Origin: Syntrophomonas sp. UBA4911
GTDB lineage: Bacteria > Bacillota > Syntrophomonadia > Syntrophomonadales > Syntrophomonadaceae
Length of the DNA stretch: 16,991 nt
NCBI GenBank assembly: GCA_002398105.1
Contig: DHCD01000078.1
Coordinates: 1-16,991 of the forward strand
Reading direction: 5' to 3'
Positions 1-7,624 of this stretch are shown piece after piece. Position 1 is the stretch's first letter; each line of letters starts with the position of its first letter. The position numbers were made by a program, and so were the translations under genes. The notes beneath the pieces were generated by a model, which was not told the DNA's origin, did no database searches, and was given only the letters and a program-made list of their open reading frames with translations.

Positions 1-12
1 ACCTGGCCTCTT

Positions 13-3000
13 CTAGCTGGAGCGAAAAGTTTCCGGAATAAGATCGGCCAGAGTAGCTTTGGCCAGTCCTATACTGGTATCGGCAGCGCCGTAATAAACC
101 AGAATTTCATCGTCATCCTCAAGAATCTCTTTATCAATACCCGGCACTGCTCCGCAGGTAAAGACTACGTTGGGCACCCAGGACCCGCTAAGCCCTATTT
201 CGTAATCTTCTTCCGGCTCCAGGATGGGATTGGGAGAACGGTAAATCACTTTCTGGGGATTATTAAGGTCCACCAGCAATACCCCCAGACGGTATACATA
301 GTTGTGGTCAACTCCGTGGTATATGAGCAGCCAGCCGTATTTGGTTTTCAGAGGCTGGGCGCCGGCGCCTATCTTTAAAGAATCCCACATTCTTCCCGGC
401 CTGGGGCCAACTATGATAGCGTGTTTATCCTTGAGCGGAAATTTGATCTCGTCACAATAAGTTACCCATATGCTTGGTTCTATACGGTGGTAGACCACGT
501 ATTTGCCGTTAATCTTCTCCGGGAAGATAATGGCGTCTTTATCCCAAATATTTTTAAAGGCCAGGCCTTCCCGGCACCAATTCTTATAGTCGCCCTGAAG
601 AAAGTCATCTACCGCAATAGAAGCGGCGGCAATCTGGGCAACATTACCATCATAAGCGGTATACAGCATGTATAGGCGGTTATTGATCCGGATTACGCGC
701 GCATCTTCACACCCCATCTTTTCTTCCGGTATTTCCGGTGAAAGAATAGGTTCGGGCAAGCGTTCCAATATCCGGTAGCCATCGCTTATGGCCAGACCGA
801 TGTGGGATATGTTATCCTCCCCCACCGCCCGGTAAAAGAGATATACTTTATCCCCCAGACGAATAGCTCCCGGATTGAGGACATATTTGTTCTCCCAGGG
901 ACTGCTGTCCAGCGGTTCCAGCAGAGGATTGCCCTCGTAACGCTGCAGATGCTTGCTGGGTTCGTTAGTCGTTTCCTGCACTACCACGGCGACATCTTTA
1001 GGCCGGGTGGGAAGCAGGGTGTCAAGCAAATTCTGGTTGCTCTTGCCGTTCTGAATATGGCGAAAGACTATCTGCATGATCTCATCCGGATCATATCCCA
1101 GTTCCTCATATAGAAACTCCAGAAATTCATGGTTGAACCAACGGCTCTCCACACTGGTGGTAAGGGGCGTAGGTATATTCAATCCCCCTTTGAAACTGTA
1201 ACTGGACCAGCTCCATGCCGTACAGGTAAGGAAGGTATTATCCTCCAATACCTGGCTCAGTCCATAGGACTCGGCCATCAAGCCGAATATGCGGGCGGCC
1301 TCTTTATCTTCCCGGGACTCGCAATCCCGGGCCAGCTGCCTTATCCGGCTAACTAATCCCCGATGATGATTATTCTCAAATATGCTATGAGCCGAGAACT
1401 CATCTCCTCTTTGCAAACCCAGCAGGGAGTTGCCCATCTTATTGCTGATGTTCTTTCTCTCCGCGGCATTAAGGGTAAACAATTGGGAATAATCCTCCGC
1501 TACCGCCATTCGCCGCACCAGACCGGTAAAGTATCTCAATTTCGGATACTTTCCGCCTTTGTCAGCCTCCATTCCTTTGACCACTATACGTGCTGTGACC
1601 CGATTGAGATTGGAAATTTTGCCCTGGGACAGTATGCCGGTTCGCAGTTCCTCCGTGATAACCAGAGGTTTTAAATCAACCCATTCAAAACTTTCCGGTT
1701 TTAAATTGTCCAGCAGCCAGATCAAGTCACGGTCGGTGTAGTTCCAGCTGTCTACCAGATTGGCCAGGGTGATTATATCACGTGCATCCATGTGGGCCAA
1801 CAGATCCCGGGGCTTATAGAACCCCATTGGTATCATTAAATTGACCGGGGGAAAGCGCACCACCATTTCCCGCAAAAGATCGGAATTAATGGTAAACATG
1901 CGTTGTTCAGGAAATAATTTGAACAGGGCCTGGACAAAACTCTGCAATTCTTCTTCCCGACGCAGATCCCCGGGCAATAAACGGTCCAAGGTGCTTTCCG
2001 CCTGGGCCATAAAATTCTGCACCGCTGTTACCAATACCCGGGCCGGGGAATCGCAGCTTATTCCCAGACTGGCAGTCATAAAATCCAGGAAACGTTTTTC
2101 ATAACGTTTTCTCAGCTCCCTGAAAATATTATCGGTAGATACCATGCGGCGGTCTTTGCCGGCTATTCTTTTAGGAACCACTACCGGTTTTCCCGGCACA
2201 TATTCCATATATCCCAGCGGTATGATAGGTGGTTTTAGTTGTTCCTGCCGGCTCAGCCACCTCTGGTTAAACTCAGGTTTGGCCTGCCAGAACTCGTTGC
2301 TCAGATGATAGCGGATGGAATCCATCTTCTGCACCATGAGTTCATCTTTCTCCGCACAGACAATCTGCTTTTTAAAATTTTCCATCTCCAGGATATGGCT
2401 GGCTATACGCCCGTTATAGATAGCAGTTAACAAGCGCAGGATTTTTTCGGGCGCTGCATCCTCAAAAGCATAATGCAGTAAAAGATTAGTAACGGTTTTT
2501 ACCCAAACCTGGTCGGATATGCGAAAATTATCGGCCAGGTCGGCAACTATTTCCTTCACCGTCTCCTCCGGCAGGCAGGCCCGCAACAGGGCGGAATCCG
2601 CAGTACAGCCATTGATAAAATTAGTCAGCAGTTCGGGAATGGGATAATTGACCGGATCAGAATTACGCACCTCGCTGCGAGCCAGAATATCTGCAACCTT
2701 AATGACTAGCCGGTCTTGCAGCCAGATGGCGCTGTCCCTTTTGATAGCTTCGAATATAGTCAGAGCCACTTCATAAAAGATTCGGTTTCTCTTAGGCAAG
2801 TTGGGCTCAGCAACTTCGCCGCCCAAATTCAATTCACAGATGTTCTTGTTCCAGCTTAAGGCCCGGGTCAATATCCAGAAATCTATGCCGTAACCGCTGA
2901 TGCTTTCCCCCCAGAAACGGGCTTCATGGGCCAGCTCGGCAATAAAATCATGAGCAATGGCATAAATACCGCCCAAGGGGTCGCTTACGCGACAACCGTA

Positions 3001-3525
3001 AAATGATTCCAGAACCGGGGCGGCCAGCATATGGGCAATACTGTCTATGCCGGAATGCCTCCTGAGGCTGGCCAGCACCATGTCGTAAGGGCCCTGTATC
3101 GGAGTTAAAAGGCTGTCCAGCCAACACTTTTCAATTTCTTTTTGCGTACCGGCCATATTGGCGCTGAATAACAATAAATCAGCATCCAGCTTTTTGCATA
3201 TCTCAAGTATGGCCCTTACGCTCATGCCTCTGCCGCTAAGCTCAGCCGGCATCAGGAATTCTATATGGGGGTGTTTGAGGTTGAGATTTTCAATGGTGTG
3301 CAGGGACTGGCCGGCAGATATGTCACCGGCGCAAACTATCAATTGCCGGCGGCCAATCCAGGACTGCAAGACCTGGTCTACTGAATTCAGCAACGCCACT
3401 AAGCGCTCTTGCTCATCCAAAAAGGGTATGCCTATGACCAGATCGTAGTCGGTAAAGCGCTCAAGCTGGGGAGCTATTTCCTTTATGGTTTGGTCGAAAA
3501 GACTTTCCCGGTTTACTTGGGTCAA
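13..3525 (-). CDS. GpgS-like glycosyltransferase / GH130 fusion protein
   Basis: Large three-part protein, 1170 aa. Residues 25-270 resemble the GT-A fold of glucosylglycerate/mannosylglycerate synthase-like transferases: an IGIPFLDE start, a YDMVLASLRRHSG stretch, a DPLGGIYA motif near 182-189 and GYGIDFW near 211-217. The usual DxD metal site appears replaced by SAN at 121-123. Residues ~280-850 are a mostly helical region I do not recognise. Residues ~860-1165 form a five-bladed-propeller GH130 domain: NPGA near 884, GCEDAR at 938-943 and WDKDAIIFPEK near 994. GH130 enzymes phosphorolyse or hydrolyse beta-mannosides and related glucans. Fusion of a transferase and a phosphorylase suggests turnover of one oligosaccharide or compatible-solute glycoside. 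The start is TTG; an AAGGGGG ribosome site lies 8 nt upstream of it. No signal peptide is visible, so it is likely cytoplasmic. Domain calls are firm for GH130 and moderate for the transferase; the substrate is unknown. Confidence 0.85.
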   Translation of the reverse strand: MTQVNRESLFDQTIKEIAPQLERFTDYDLVIGIPFLDEQERLVALLNSVDQVLQSWIGRRQLIVCAGDISAGQSLHTIENLNLKHPHIEFLMPAELSGRGMSVRAILEICKKLDADLLLFSANMAGTQKEIEKCWLDSLLTPIQGPYDMVLASLRRHSGIDSIAHMLAAPVLESFYGCRVSDPLGGIYAIAHDFIAELAHEARFWGESISGYGIDFWILTRALSWNKNICELNLGGEVAEPNLPKRNRIFYEVALTIFEAIKRDSAIWLQDRLVIKVADILARSEVRNSDPVNYPIPELLTNFINGCTADSALLRACLPEETVKEIVADLADNFRISDQVWVKTVTNLLLHYAFEDAAPEKILRLLTAIYNGRIASHILEMENFKKQIVCAEKDELMVQKMDSIRYHLSNEFWQAKPEFNQRWLSRQEQLKPPIIPLGYMEYVPGKPVVVPKRIAGKDRRMVSTDNIFRELRKRYEKRFLDFMTASLGISCDSPARVLVTAVQNFMAQAESTLDRLLPGDLRREEELQSFVQALFKLFPEQRMFTINSDLLREMVVRFPPVNLMIPMGFYKPRDLLAHMDARDIITLANLVDSWNYTDRDLIWLLDNLKPESFEWVDLKPLVITEELRTGILSQGKISNLNRVTARIVVKGMEADKGGKYPKLRYFTGLVRRMAVAEDYSQLFTLNAAERKNISNKMGNSLLGLQRGDEFSAHSIFENNHHRGLVSRIRQLARDCESREDKEAARIFGLMAESYGLSQVLEDNTFLTCTAWSWSSYSFKGGLNIPTPLTTSVESRWFNHEFLEFLYEELGYDPDEIMQIVFRHIQNGKSNQNLLDTLLPTRPKDVAVVVQETTNEPSKHLQRYEGNPLLEPLDSSPWENKYVLNPGAIRLGDKVYLFYRAVGEDNISHIGLAISDGYRILERLPEPILSPEIPEEKMGCEDARVIRINNRLYMLYTAYDGNVAQIAAASIAVDDFLQGDYKNWCREGLAFKNIWDKDAIIFPEKINGKYVVYHRIEPSIWVTYCDEIKFPLKDKHAIIVGPRPGRMWDSLKIGAGAQPLKTKYGWLLIYHGVDHNYVYRLGVLLVDLNNPQKVIYRSPNPILEPEEDYEIGLSGSWVPNVVFTCGAVPGIDKEILEDDDEILVYYGAADTSIGLAKATLADLIPETFRSS

Positions 3526-3690
3526 TTATTGAACCCCCTTGAAAATATTTTTAAATCTCTAATAATTATGCACATTTTGCGGCTTTTATATTTTATCGCC
3601 GCGGTCAAAAAGCTCATCATGGTATTGCTTTAGGCTCATTTCTAAATAGCGTAAGGCAATTTAGGTTATGGGCTGGTTTTCCTTCTATAG
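3526..3690. other. AT-rich intergenic segment
   Basis: Upstream region of the glycosyltransferase/GH130 gene, and probable site of its minus-strand promoter. I could not identify a convincing -35/-10 pair. A small inverted repeat, GCGGC...GCCGC, encloses an AT-rich loop at about 3579-3603. No gene is seen here; a plus-strand reading frame crossing the region lacks a ribosome site and family features. Confidence 0.4.
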
Positions 3691-3838
3691 CTTTTTATGC
3701 TTTTGCATAGTTTAATTCCACTGCGAAATATTATGAACCAGTGGGAACTATGGGGTTAAAATCTTTTTTCAACGATTATCTTTAAATAGCCGTTATGGGG
3801 GTGGTAAAAAAGATGGGATCTGCAAAAGAAAAAGTGCA
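3691..3838 (+). repeat. Direct repeat copy A, left flank of AAA+/vWA cassette
   Basis: This 148-bp stretch is repeated in the same orientation at 7354-7499, with roughly 80% identity by eye. Shared blocks include CTTTTTATGCT, GCATAGTTT, CGAAATATTAT, AACGATTAT and GGTAAAAAAGATGGGAT. It carries a two-part inverted repeat: CATAGTT (3706-3712) pairs with AACTATG (3746-3752), and inside it CCACTG (3718-3723) pairs with CAGTGG (3739-3744). Its right end looks like a translation start: a GGGGGTGG ribosome site, then ATG at 3813 opening a frame of only 13 codons (MGSAKEKVQKLHR, stop at 3854). The copy therefore looks like the promoter/leader and first codons of a gene that has been lost. Confidence 0.8.
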
Positions 3839-3854
3839 GAAACTGCACCGATAG
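3813..3854 (+). pseudogene. Truncated 5' end of an unidentified gene (copy A)
   Basis: Short frame MGSAKEKVQKLHR-stop behind a good ribosome site. Copy B carries the related start MGFARE at 7473, then a one-base insertion that changes the frame. Similarity of both the leader and the first codons, followed by divergence, fits two decayed remnants of one gene family better than two functional micropeptides. A real leader peptide cannot be excluded. Confidence 0.35.
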
Positions 3855-3873
3855 AGGTGAACCAAATACATCA

Positions 3874-4287
3874 TCAGAAATCCGAATTTGGTGCCTTGAC
3901 CTGGGCAGGCAGCATATCCGCACCAAATTCTTTGATTATTTCATCCTTCAACCTTTGTCCAATGTCATGCCTGATACCATCATCCTCCATTAAGAAGGAA
4001 AAGAAGGAGCTTCTTTCATCAGCATCCATTAGTGACAGCTTGGCCCAAAGCTTTTCCATTACGGATTCACTCTCTATACACATGTAAACATTAAATGATT
4101 TTGCGTCTCTGGTTTTGATTGCCAGCCATGCTCTTTGCCAGGCATAATCGGCACATTTATCTTTATAGAACCTATTGAGTATCTCACAACTTGTATCATC
4201 ATCTTCATGCCTGTAGGTTATGATACCGTTCTCAAGTTTAAAAACAACCGTGCGACCACAGGGGCATTCAAGTTGCGTATCTTTCAC
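3874..4287 (-). CDS. Orphan 137-aa protein, third gene of AAA+/vWA cassette
   Basis: I do not recognise this protein. It begins with a CPCG motif (C8, C10, G11), followed by H27, C34 and C45, which could bind a metal but form no standard zinc-ribbon spacing. The C-terminal two-thirds is charged and probably helical, with an acidic stretch (LMDADERSSFFSFLMEDDG) and no membrane segment or signal peptide. The start is GTG. It overlaps the vWA stop as GTGA (4284-4287), so translation is very likely coupled and the product is probably made in proportion to the vWA protein. The position suggests an adaptor, substrate or regulator of the ATPase/vWA pair; that is inference from context only. The gene stops 19 bp after the micro-ORF of repeat copy A. 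Confidence 0.8.
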   Translation of the reverse strand: MKDTQLECPCGRTVVFKLENGIITYRHEDDDTSCEILNRFYKDKCADYAWQRAWLAIKTRDAKSFNVYMCIESESVMEKLWAKLSLMDADERSSFFSFLMEDDGIRHDIGQRLKDEIIKEFGADMLPAQVKAPNSDF

Positions 4288-5954
4288 TGCAAGCCTTCCT
4301 TTATAATTACGTTCAGCATTTCCCTGGGAATATCCTCAATGGTTACCGGCTTATATCCGTTCCCGCTATAACCCTCAATTCCAAATTTGATAAGTTTTGA
4401 TTGCAGCTTTATCCTGTTTTCAAGCTCATCAATTACGCTTTTGGGCTCAAATATGTCACCATCCGAAAGTACTATTACAATGTTCCGCCTGCCTTTGAAG
4501 TCATAACCCAGCACTTCCTTATAGGCACCGCTTATTGATGTCCCGCCTTCAGCAAAGGGATTGATGGTCGCCGTTTCAATGCCGGTATCAAAAGTCTTAT
4601 TGGTAAAGTGCTGGCCATTGAAATCAATCTGCGCGGTACGAATGCCTTCCAAATTCTCAAGGGCGGACAAGAAAACAACTATTGCTTCAGCATAACCTAT
4701 CTTGGCTGACGATGTTGAGCCTGATACATCCCTTAAGATTACGACATCCACCAAACCCCGCTCAAGTTTCTTATATTGGAAGTTAAATCCTTCCTCGCCG
4801 GTTATGCTATCAAGGTATGCCTGTTGTTGCCTTTGAAAGTTCAGATCTCCATCCTTTACCATTATGTCTTTGTACTCCGTAAAAGCTTTTTGGAATACAC
4901 CGCGCAGCCCCTCAATTTCCCTCCTGCGTTTCCTTGCGGTATCCAGGAAGAAGCTTGACCTTTGCTTTTTCTCAATTGCTACCGCAGTTCCCGCTTGCAG
5001 ACCGCCTATCTGATTTTCAATCTGGGCTTCAACTTCATCCTTCTCAAAGAACTTATTGGCCAGCTGTTCCATATCACCTGTATCCTCGAATTGCTTTTGT
5101 ATGAAAATTCTGTCATCATCAGTTATAGATTCAGTTACTGAGCCAACCGACATTCCGTTTGGCAGCTTCAATATATTCTGCTTTTTATCAAATCCAAATA
5201 TATCCTGTCTCAAGAGGTTAACCACAATCTCGGCTGCAACATAACAGTCATTTGCTGTTCCGCGTCTTGCCAAAAGCACCGGCGGTATGATCTGGCTTAC
5301 AAATTTTCTGTCGGCCTTTTTGCCTATGAGATTATATCTGGTAAAATCGTTTATCTCATTCATTCTGAGACGAAACTTTTCCTTATCCTCATGTTCCCAT
5401 ACTGAACTTTTTTGATTTATATCATAAACATTCCGCAGGGCTGATAACAAAATATTAAAGAATACTGAACATTCGGGAAAATCCATGGACATTGCATACT
5501 CAACCCTTGAGTCTTCAAGTAAGTTATGGGCCAGATTAAATATCGCCCTTTCATTTGACCCTTCATTAAATGCATCAATTTTATGTTCATAATCCGAATA
5601 CCTGACATGGGCAAGCCCATGCAGAGTAAAAGCGATATTAAAGATTTCAGCGTCCACATAATCCGCCAGCCAGGACTTTTTGTAAAGCCTATAAATATTC
5701 GGTATATTCAATGCTATTAAGTACAGGCCATTAGGTGTCTTTTTGGTCACGGCAAACTCCCTGCCATATTTGTTCTCAGGAAAGTATTGCCGTACCAGCT
5801 TCATCTCAGGAGTTTCAAATATTTCAGCTACTTTTTTTGAAGAAGCCGTAAACTTCTTTCGGTCATTGGCTATGTCCGAATACATCTCGGCATCAATCTC
5901 AATGATTTTGATATTCTTGTTGGGGCACAGCGCGTTTACATTTAGGCTTATCAT
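4284..5954 (-). CDS. vWA-domain protein with CobT/NorD-like N-terminal region
   Basis: Predicted 556-aa cytoplasmic protein. The C-terminal von Willebrand A domain (about 400-545) has a complete MIDAS: D409-V-S411-G-S413, T472 and D498 (VLSDGD), so it should bind Mg2+ and a partner protein. The N-terminal half has LHGLAHVRYSD (H112, H116) and NLLEDSRVE (E147), the arrangement seen in vWA proteins with a zincin-like N-terminal region such as the CobT/NorD type. Here the HExxH glutamate is glycine, so peptidase activity is doubtful. A charged, probably helical linker spans ~285-370. I chose ATG 5954 over TTG 5960 because the AAGAGGA ribosome site, overlapping the AAA+ stop, is well spaced only for the ATG. 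It lies 13 nt after the ATPase gene, and such vWA proteins act as substrate adaptors for MoxR/CbbQ-type ATPases. The role of this pair is unknown. Confidence 0.88.
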   Translation of the reverse strand: MISLNVNALCPNKNIKIIEIDAEMYSDIANDRKKFTASSKKVAEIFETPEMKLVRQYFPENKYGREFAVTKKTPNGLYLIALNIPNIYRLYKKSWLADYVDAEIFNIAFTLHGLAHVRYSDYEHKIDAFNEGSNERAIFNLAHNLLEDSRVEYAMSMDFPECSVFFNILLSALRNVYDINQKSSVWEHEDKEKFRLRMNEINDFTRYNLIGKKADRKFVSQIIPPVLLARRGTANDCYVAAEIVVNLLRQDIFGFDKKQNILKLPNGMSVGSVTESITDDDRIFIQKQFEDTGDMEQLANKFFEKDEVEAQIENQIGGLQAGTAVAIEKKQRSSFFLDTARKRRREIEGLRGVFQKAFTEYKDIMVKDGDLNFQRQQQAYLDSITGEEGFNFQYKKLERGLVDVVILRDVSGSTSSAKIGYAEAIVVFLSALENLEGIRTAQIDFNGQHFTNKTFDTGIETATINPFAEGGTSISGAYKEVLGYDFKGRRNIVIVLSDGDIFEPKSVIDELENRIKLQSKLIKFGIEGYSGNGYKPVTIEDIPREMLNVIIKEGLQ

Positions 5955-5967
5955 GGCCAAAATCCTC

Positions 5968-6978
5968 TTACAGTATTTTCTGCTTAAGCTGGTCTTTAGT
6001 TTGGTCTAAATCATAAAACCCGCAATCCAAATCAAGATAATACATAAAGCTCTGCAGTATGATGTTCTTGAACTCTTCAATACCAACCCTGGTTACATAT
6101 CTTGTAAACCTCTTTATTTCAGGGCCGTTAAGCTGCTCAGCCGAGTTCACAGCCTGATTAAATATCCGATTGGCAATATTGCGTCTTACGCTTTCCACGT
6201 TGGAACCCTGGGTGAAATACTTGTCATCTTCAGTTACTTCGTTTTCCTCTTTCTTCAGGGCCAGCTCCAAAAGTACAGTTGCAATTGAAGCGTTACGAAC
6301 CGATAAGGGGAATTTTTCTTTACGAATTTCCCTCATTAAAGATACTATATATTGAATTACTTCATCAGGTACCTTAATTGCAACTGCACACTCATCGCCA
6401 GTGACCTGTTTAACAATTTCAACCTCATCCTGCCAGGAAGGATAATCACAATAAAAGCCTACCAGCCTTTGGGCAAAACTTTGGGGCAGCTTGACATTGC
6501 CCGAATATGTGGAATCATTGGCACAAAACAAAATCCGGAAGGTATCTTTGCTTATCACGGTTTTATCACCAATGGAAGTAATTGAAGTTCTATCCAGAAT
6601 TGAGTTAAACATCAAAAGCATTTCCTGGGTTGCATGAGCCGCCTCATCAATAATAACTATGCCGCCTTTTTCCATACATTCGGCAACTACTCCATTCACA
6701 GCCTTTAATGAACCGTCAACCAGGCGTAAACCCAAAATCAAACTCGTTTTGGTCTGCTCGGGGCTAAGTTGAACATAGTATGCCGGAACATTGTTTTCAT
6801 CAGCATATCTCTTTGCCATATTCATGGCGATGATCGACTTGCCGGAACCGGATGGGCCTGTAAGGTAAAGCGGCCAATTGGTATTGCTTATGATTTTATA
6901 GCCTTTGTCTAAAAGTTTCCTTGGTTCAATTCCTACTACATTAGGAACACTTGAAGAATCAAGTTGTGAATTTATCAT
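5968..6978 (-). CDS. MoxR/CbbQ-like AAA+ ATPase
   Basis: Predicted 336-aa soluble AAA+ ATPase. Visible motifs are Walker A GPSGSGKS (41-48), Walker B GIVIIDEA (106-113), sensor-1 asparagine in FCANDS (N154) and a possible arginine finger R171 (FAQRLVGFY). The C-terminal lid is helical. This layout matches the MoxR/CbbQ/NorQ/GvpN group, hexameric chaperones that act with a vWA partner to insert cofactors, activate enzymes or remodel complexes. A longer start at 7023 is possible, but only the ATG at 6978 has a clear site (AGGAGA, about 9 nt upstream). It is first in the cassette and directly followed by the vWA gene. Composition is AT-richer than pepF or the LCP genes, which hints at separate ancestry. 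The family call is firm; the client is unknown. Confidence 0.9.
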   Translation of the reverse strand: MINSQLDSSSVPNVVGIEPRKLLDKGYKIISNTNWPLYLTGPSGSGKSIIAMNMAKRYADENNVPAYYVQLSPEQTKTSLILGLRLVDGSLKAVNGVVAECMEKGGIVIIDEAAHATQEMLLMFNSILDRTSITSIGDKTVISKDTFRILFCANDSTYSGNVKLPQSFAQRLVGFYCDYPSWQDEVEIVKQVTGDECAVAIKVPDEVIQYIVSLMREIRKEKFPLSVRNASIATVLLELALKKEENEVTEDDKYFTQGSNVESVRRNIANRIFNQAVNSAEQLNGPEIKRFTRYVTRVGIEEFKNIILQSFMYYLDLDCGFYDLDQTKDQLKQKIL

Positions 6979-7023
6979 ATTGATATCTCTCCTACATAAG
7001 TCAAATAGGTTGACCAGCATCAT

Positions 7024-7317
7024 TACCGGATGCTGCCGAAGCGTAAAGCCGCCGCAGTTTGTCTAGCAGGCTTCCTTGGGTCGGTTACGAGGGACAGGCG
7101 CAGCGAATGTTGTCCCGTATGGTATTGCTAAATTAGAAACAGGTCCTGATCCGCCATTTAAATGATGGACCAGGGGACGTATTTCTGGTGATCTTCTTTG
7201 CTATGGAATATATCCTGGCGATTATGATAAATTCCTGTACTGCTTTTTTCTTTTGGCATGTCAGGGCATGTTATTCTATTGCTCCTTTTCTTTTAACCTT
7301 ACCAAAACTTACTTTGT
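7024..7317. other. Non-coding region upstream of AAA+/vWA cassette
   Basis: Presumed promoter region of the minus-strand cassette, though no -35/-10 pair convinced me. It holds two small inverted repeats: GGGACA (7091-7096) with TGTCCC (7111-7116), and GGTCC (7142-7146) with GGACC (7167-7171) around the palindrome CATTTAAATG (7155-7164). These may be remnants of short palindromic elements. No gene with a ribosome site is seen on either strand. Confidence 0.4.
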
Positions 7318-7347
7318 CAAACAAGAGAGAATCCTCCCTCTTGTTTG
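7318..7347. terminator. 10-bp perfect hairpin, possible plus-strand terminator
   Basis: CAAACAAGAG (7318-7327) and CTCTTGTTTG (7338-7347) form a perfect 10-bp stem with a 10-nt loop. The plus strand continues CCCTAACTTTTTA, a weak T-rich tail; the minus strand has none. No plus-strand gene precedes it, so it may be a relic or a boundary hairpin just before repeat copy B (7354). Confidence 0.4.
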
Positions 7348-7353
7348 CCCTAA

Positions 7354-7499
7354 CTTTTTATGCTGTGGCATAGTTTGATTCCACTGCGAAATATTATAAA
7401 GCAGTGGAGCTATAGTGTTAATATTATTTTTTAACGATTATTTAAAAATCGCCATTTATGGAGGTAAAAAAGATGGGATTTGCAAGAGAAGAAAGTGCA
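7354..7499 (+). repeat. Direct repeat copy B, right flank of AAA+/vWA cassette
   Basis: Second copy, 146 bp, in the same orientation as 3691-3838. The inner stem is intact (CCACTG 7381-7386 with CAGTGG 7402-7407) and the outer stem is shorter (ATAG 7370-7373 with CTAT 7410-7413). It ends with a strong ribosome site, GGAGG, 8 nt before ATG 7473. The two copies bracket exactly the cassette and its control region, about 3.5 kb. Confidence 0.8.
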
Positions 7500-7502
7500 T
7501 AA
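7473..7502 (+). pseudogene. Truncated 5' end of an unidentified gene (copy B)
   Basis: ATG behind GGAGG opens MGFAREESA-stop. Relative to copy A it carries one extra base after the sixth codon. Reading the other frame gives KVHKQSFFEVTVKD-stop, similar in its first residues (KV-K) to copy A's KVQK. This supports a shared, decayed gene start rather than a chance frame. Confidence 0.35.
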
Positions 7503-7624
7503 GCAAAGTTTTTTTGAAGTTACCGTAAAGGATTAAGCTTCCTAAATATAAATACAACATCATCGGATTCATGAGCTTTCTGAGACACTTTTAGGCAGGG
7601 TTTATCCGCGATAGGCAGTCTGCT
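7503..7624. other. Short intergenic stretch, nothing firm
   Basis: Between repeat copy B and the GH18 stop codon. This is where a terminator of the minus-strand GH18 gene would be expected. I see no stem followed by a T-run on that strand. Confidence 0.3.

Noticed and set aside
3619..7129. Shared 11-mer ATGGTATTGCT at 3619 and 7119, upstream of both repeat copies
   Set aside because: The distances to the repeats differ (about 70 and 230 bp) and flanking similarity is absent, so it is probably chance.
7188..7373. Hydrophobic 61-codon plus-strand frame
   Set aside because: It starts at GTG without a ribosome site, reads through the 7318-7347 hairpin and into repeat copy B.
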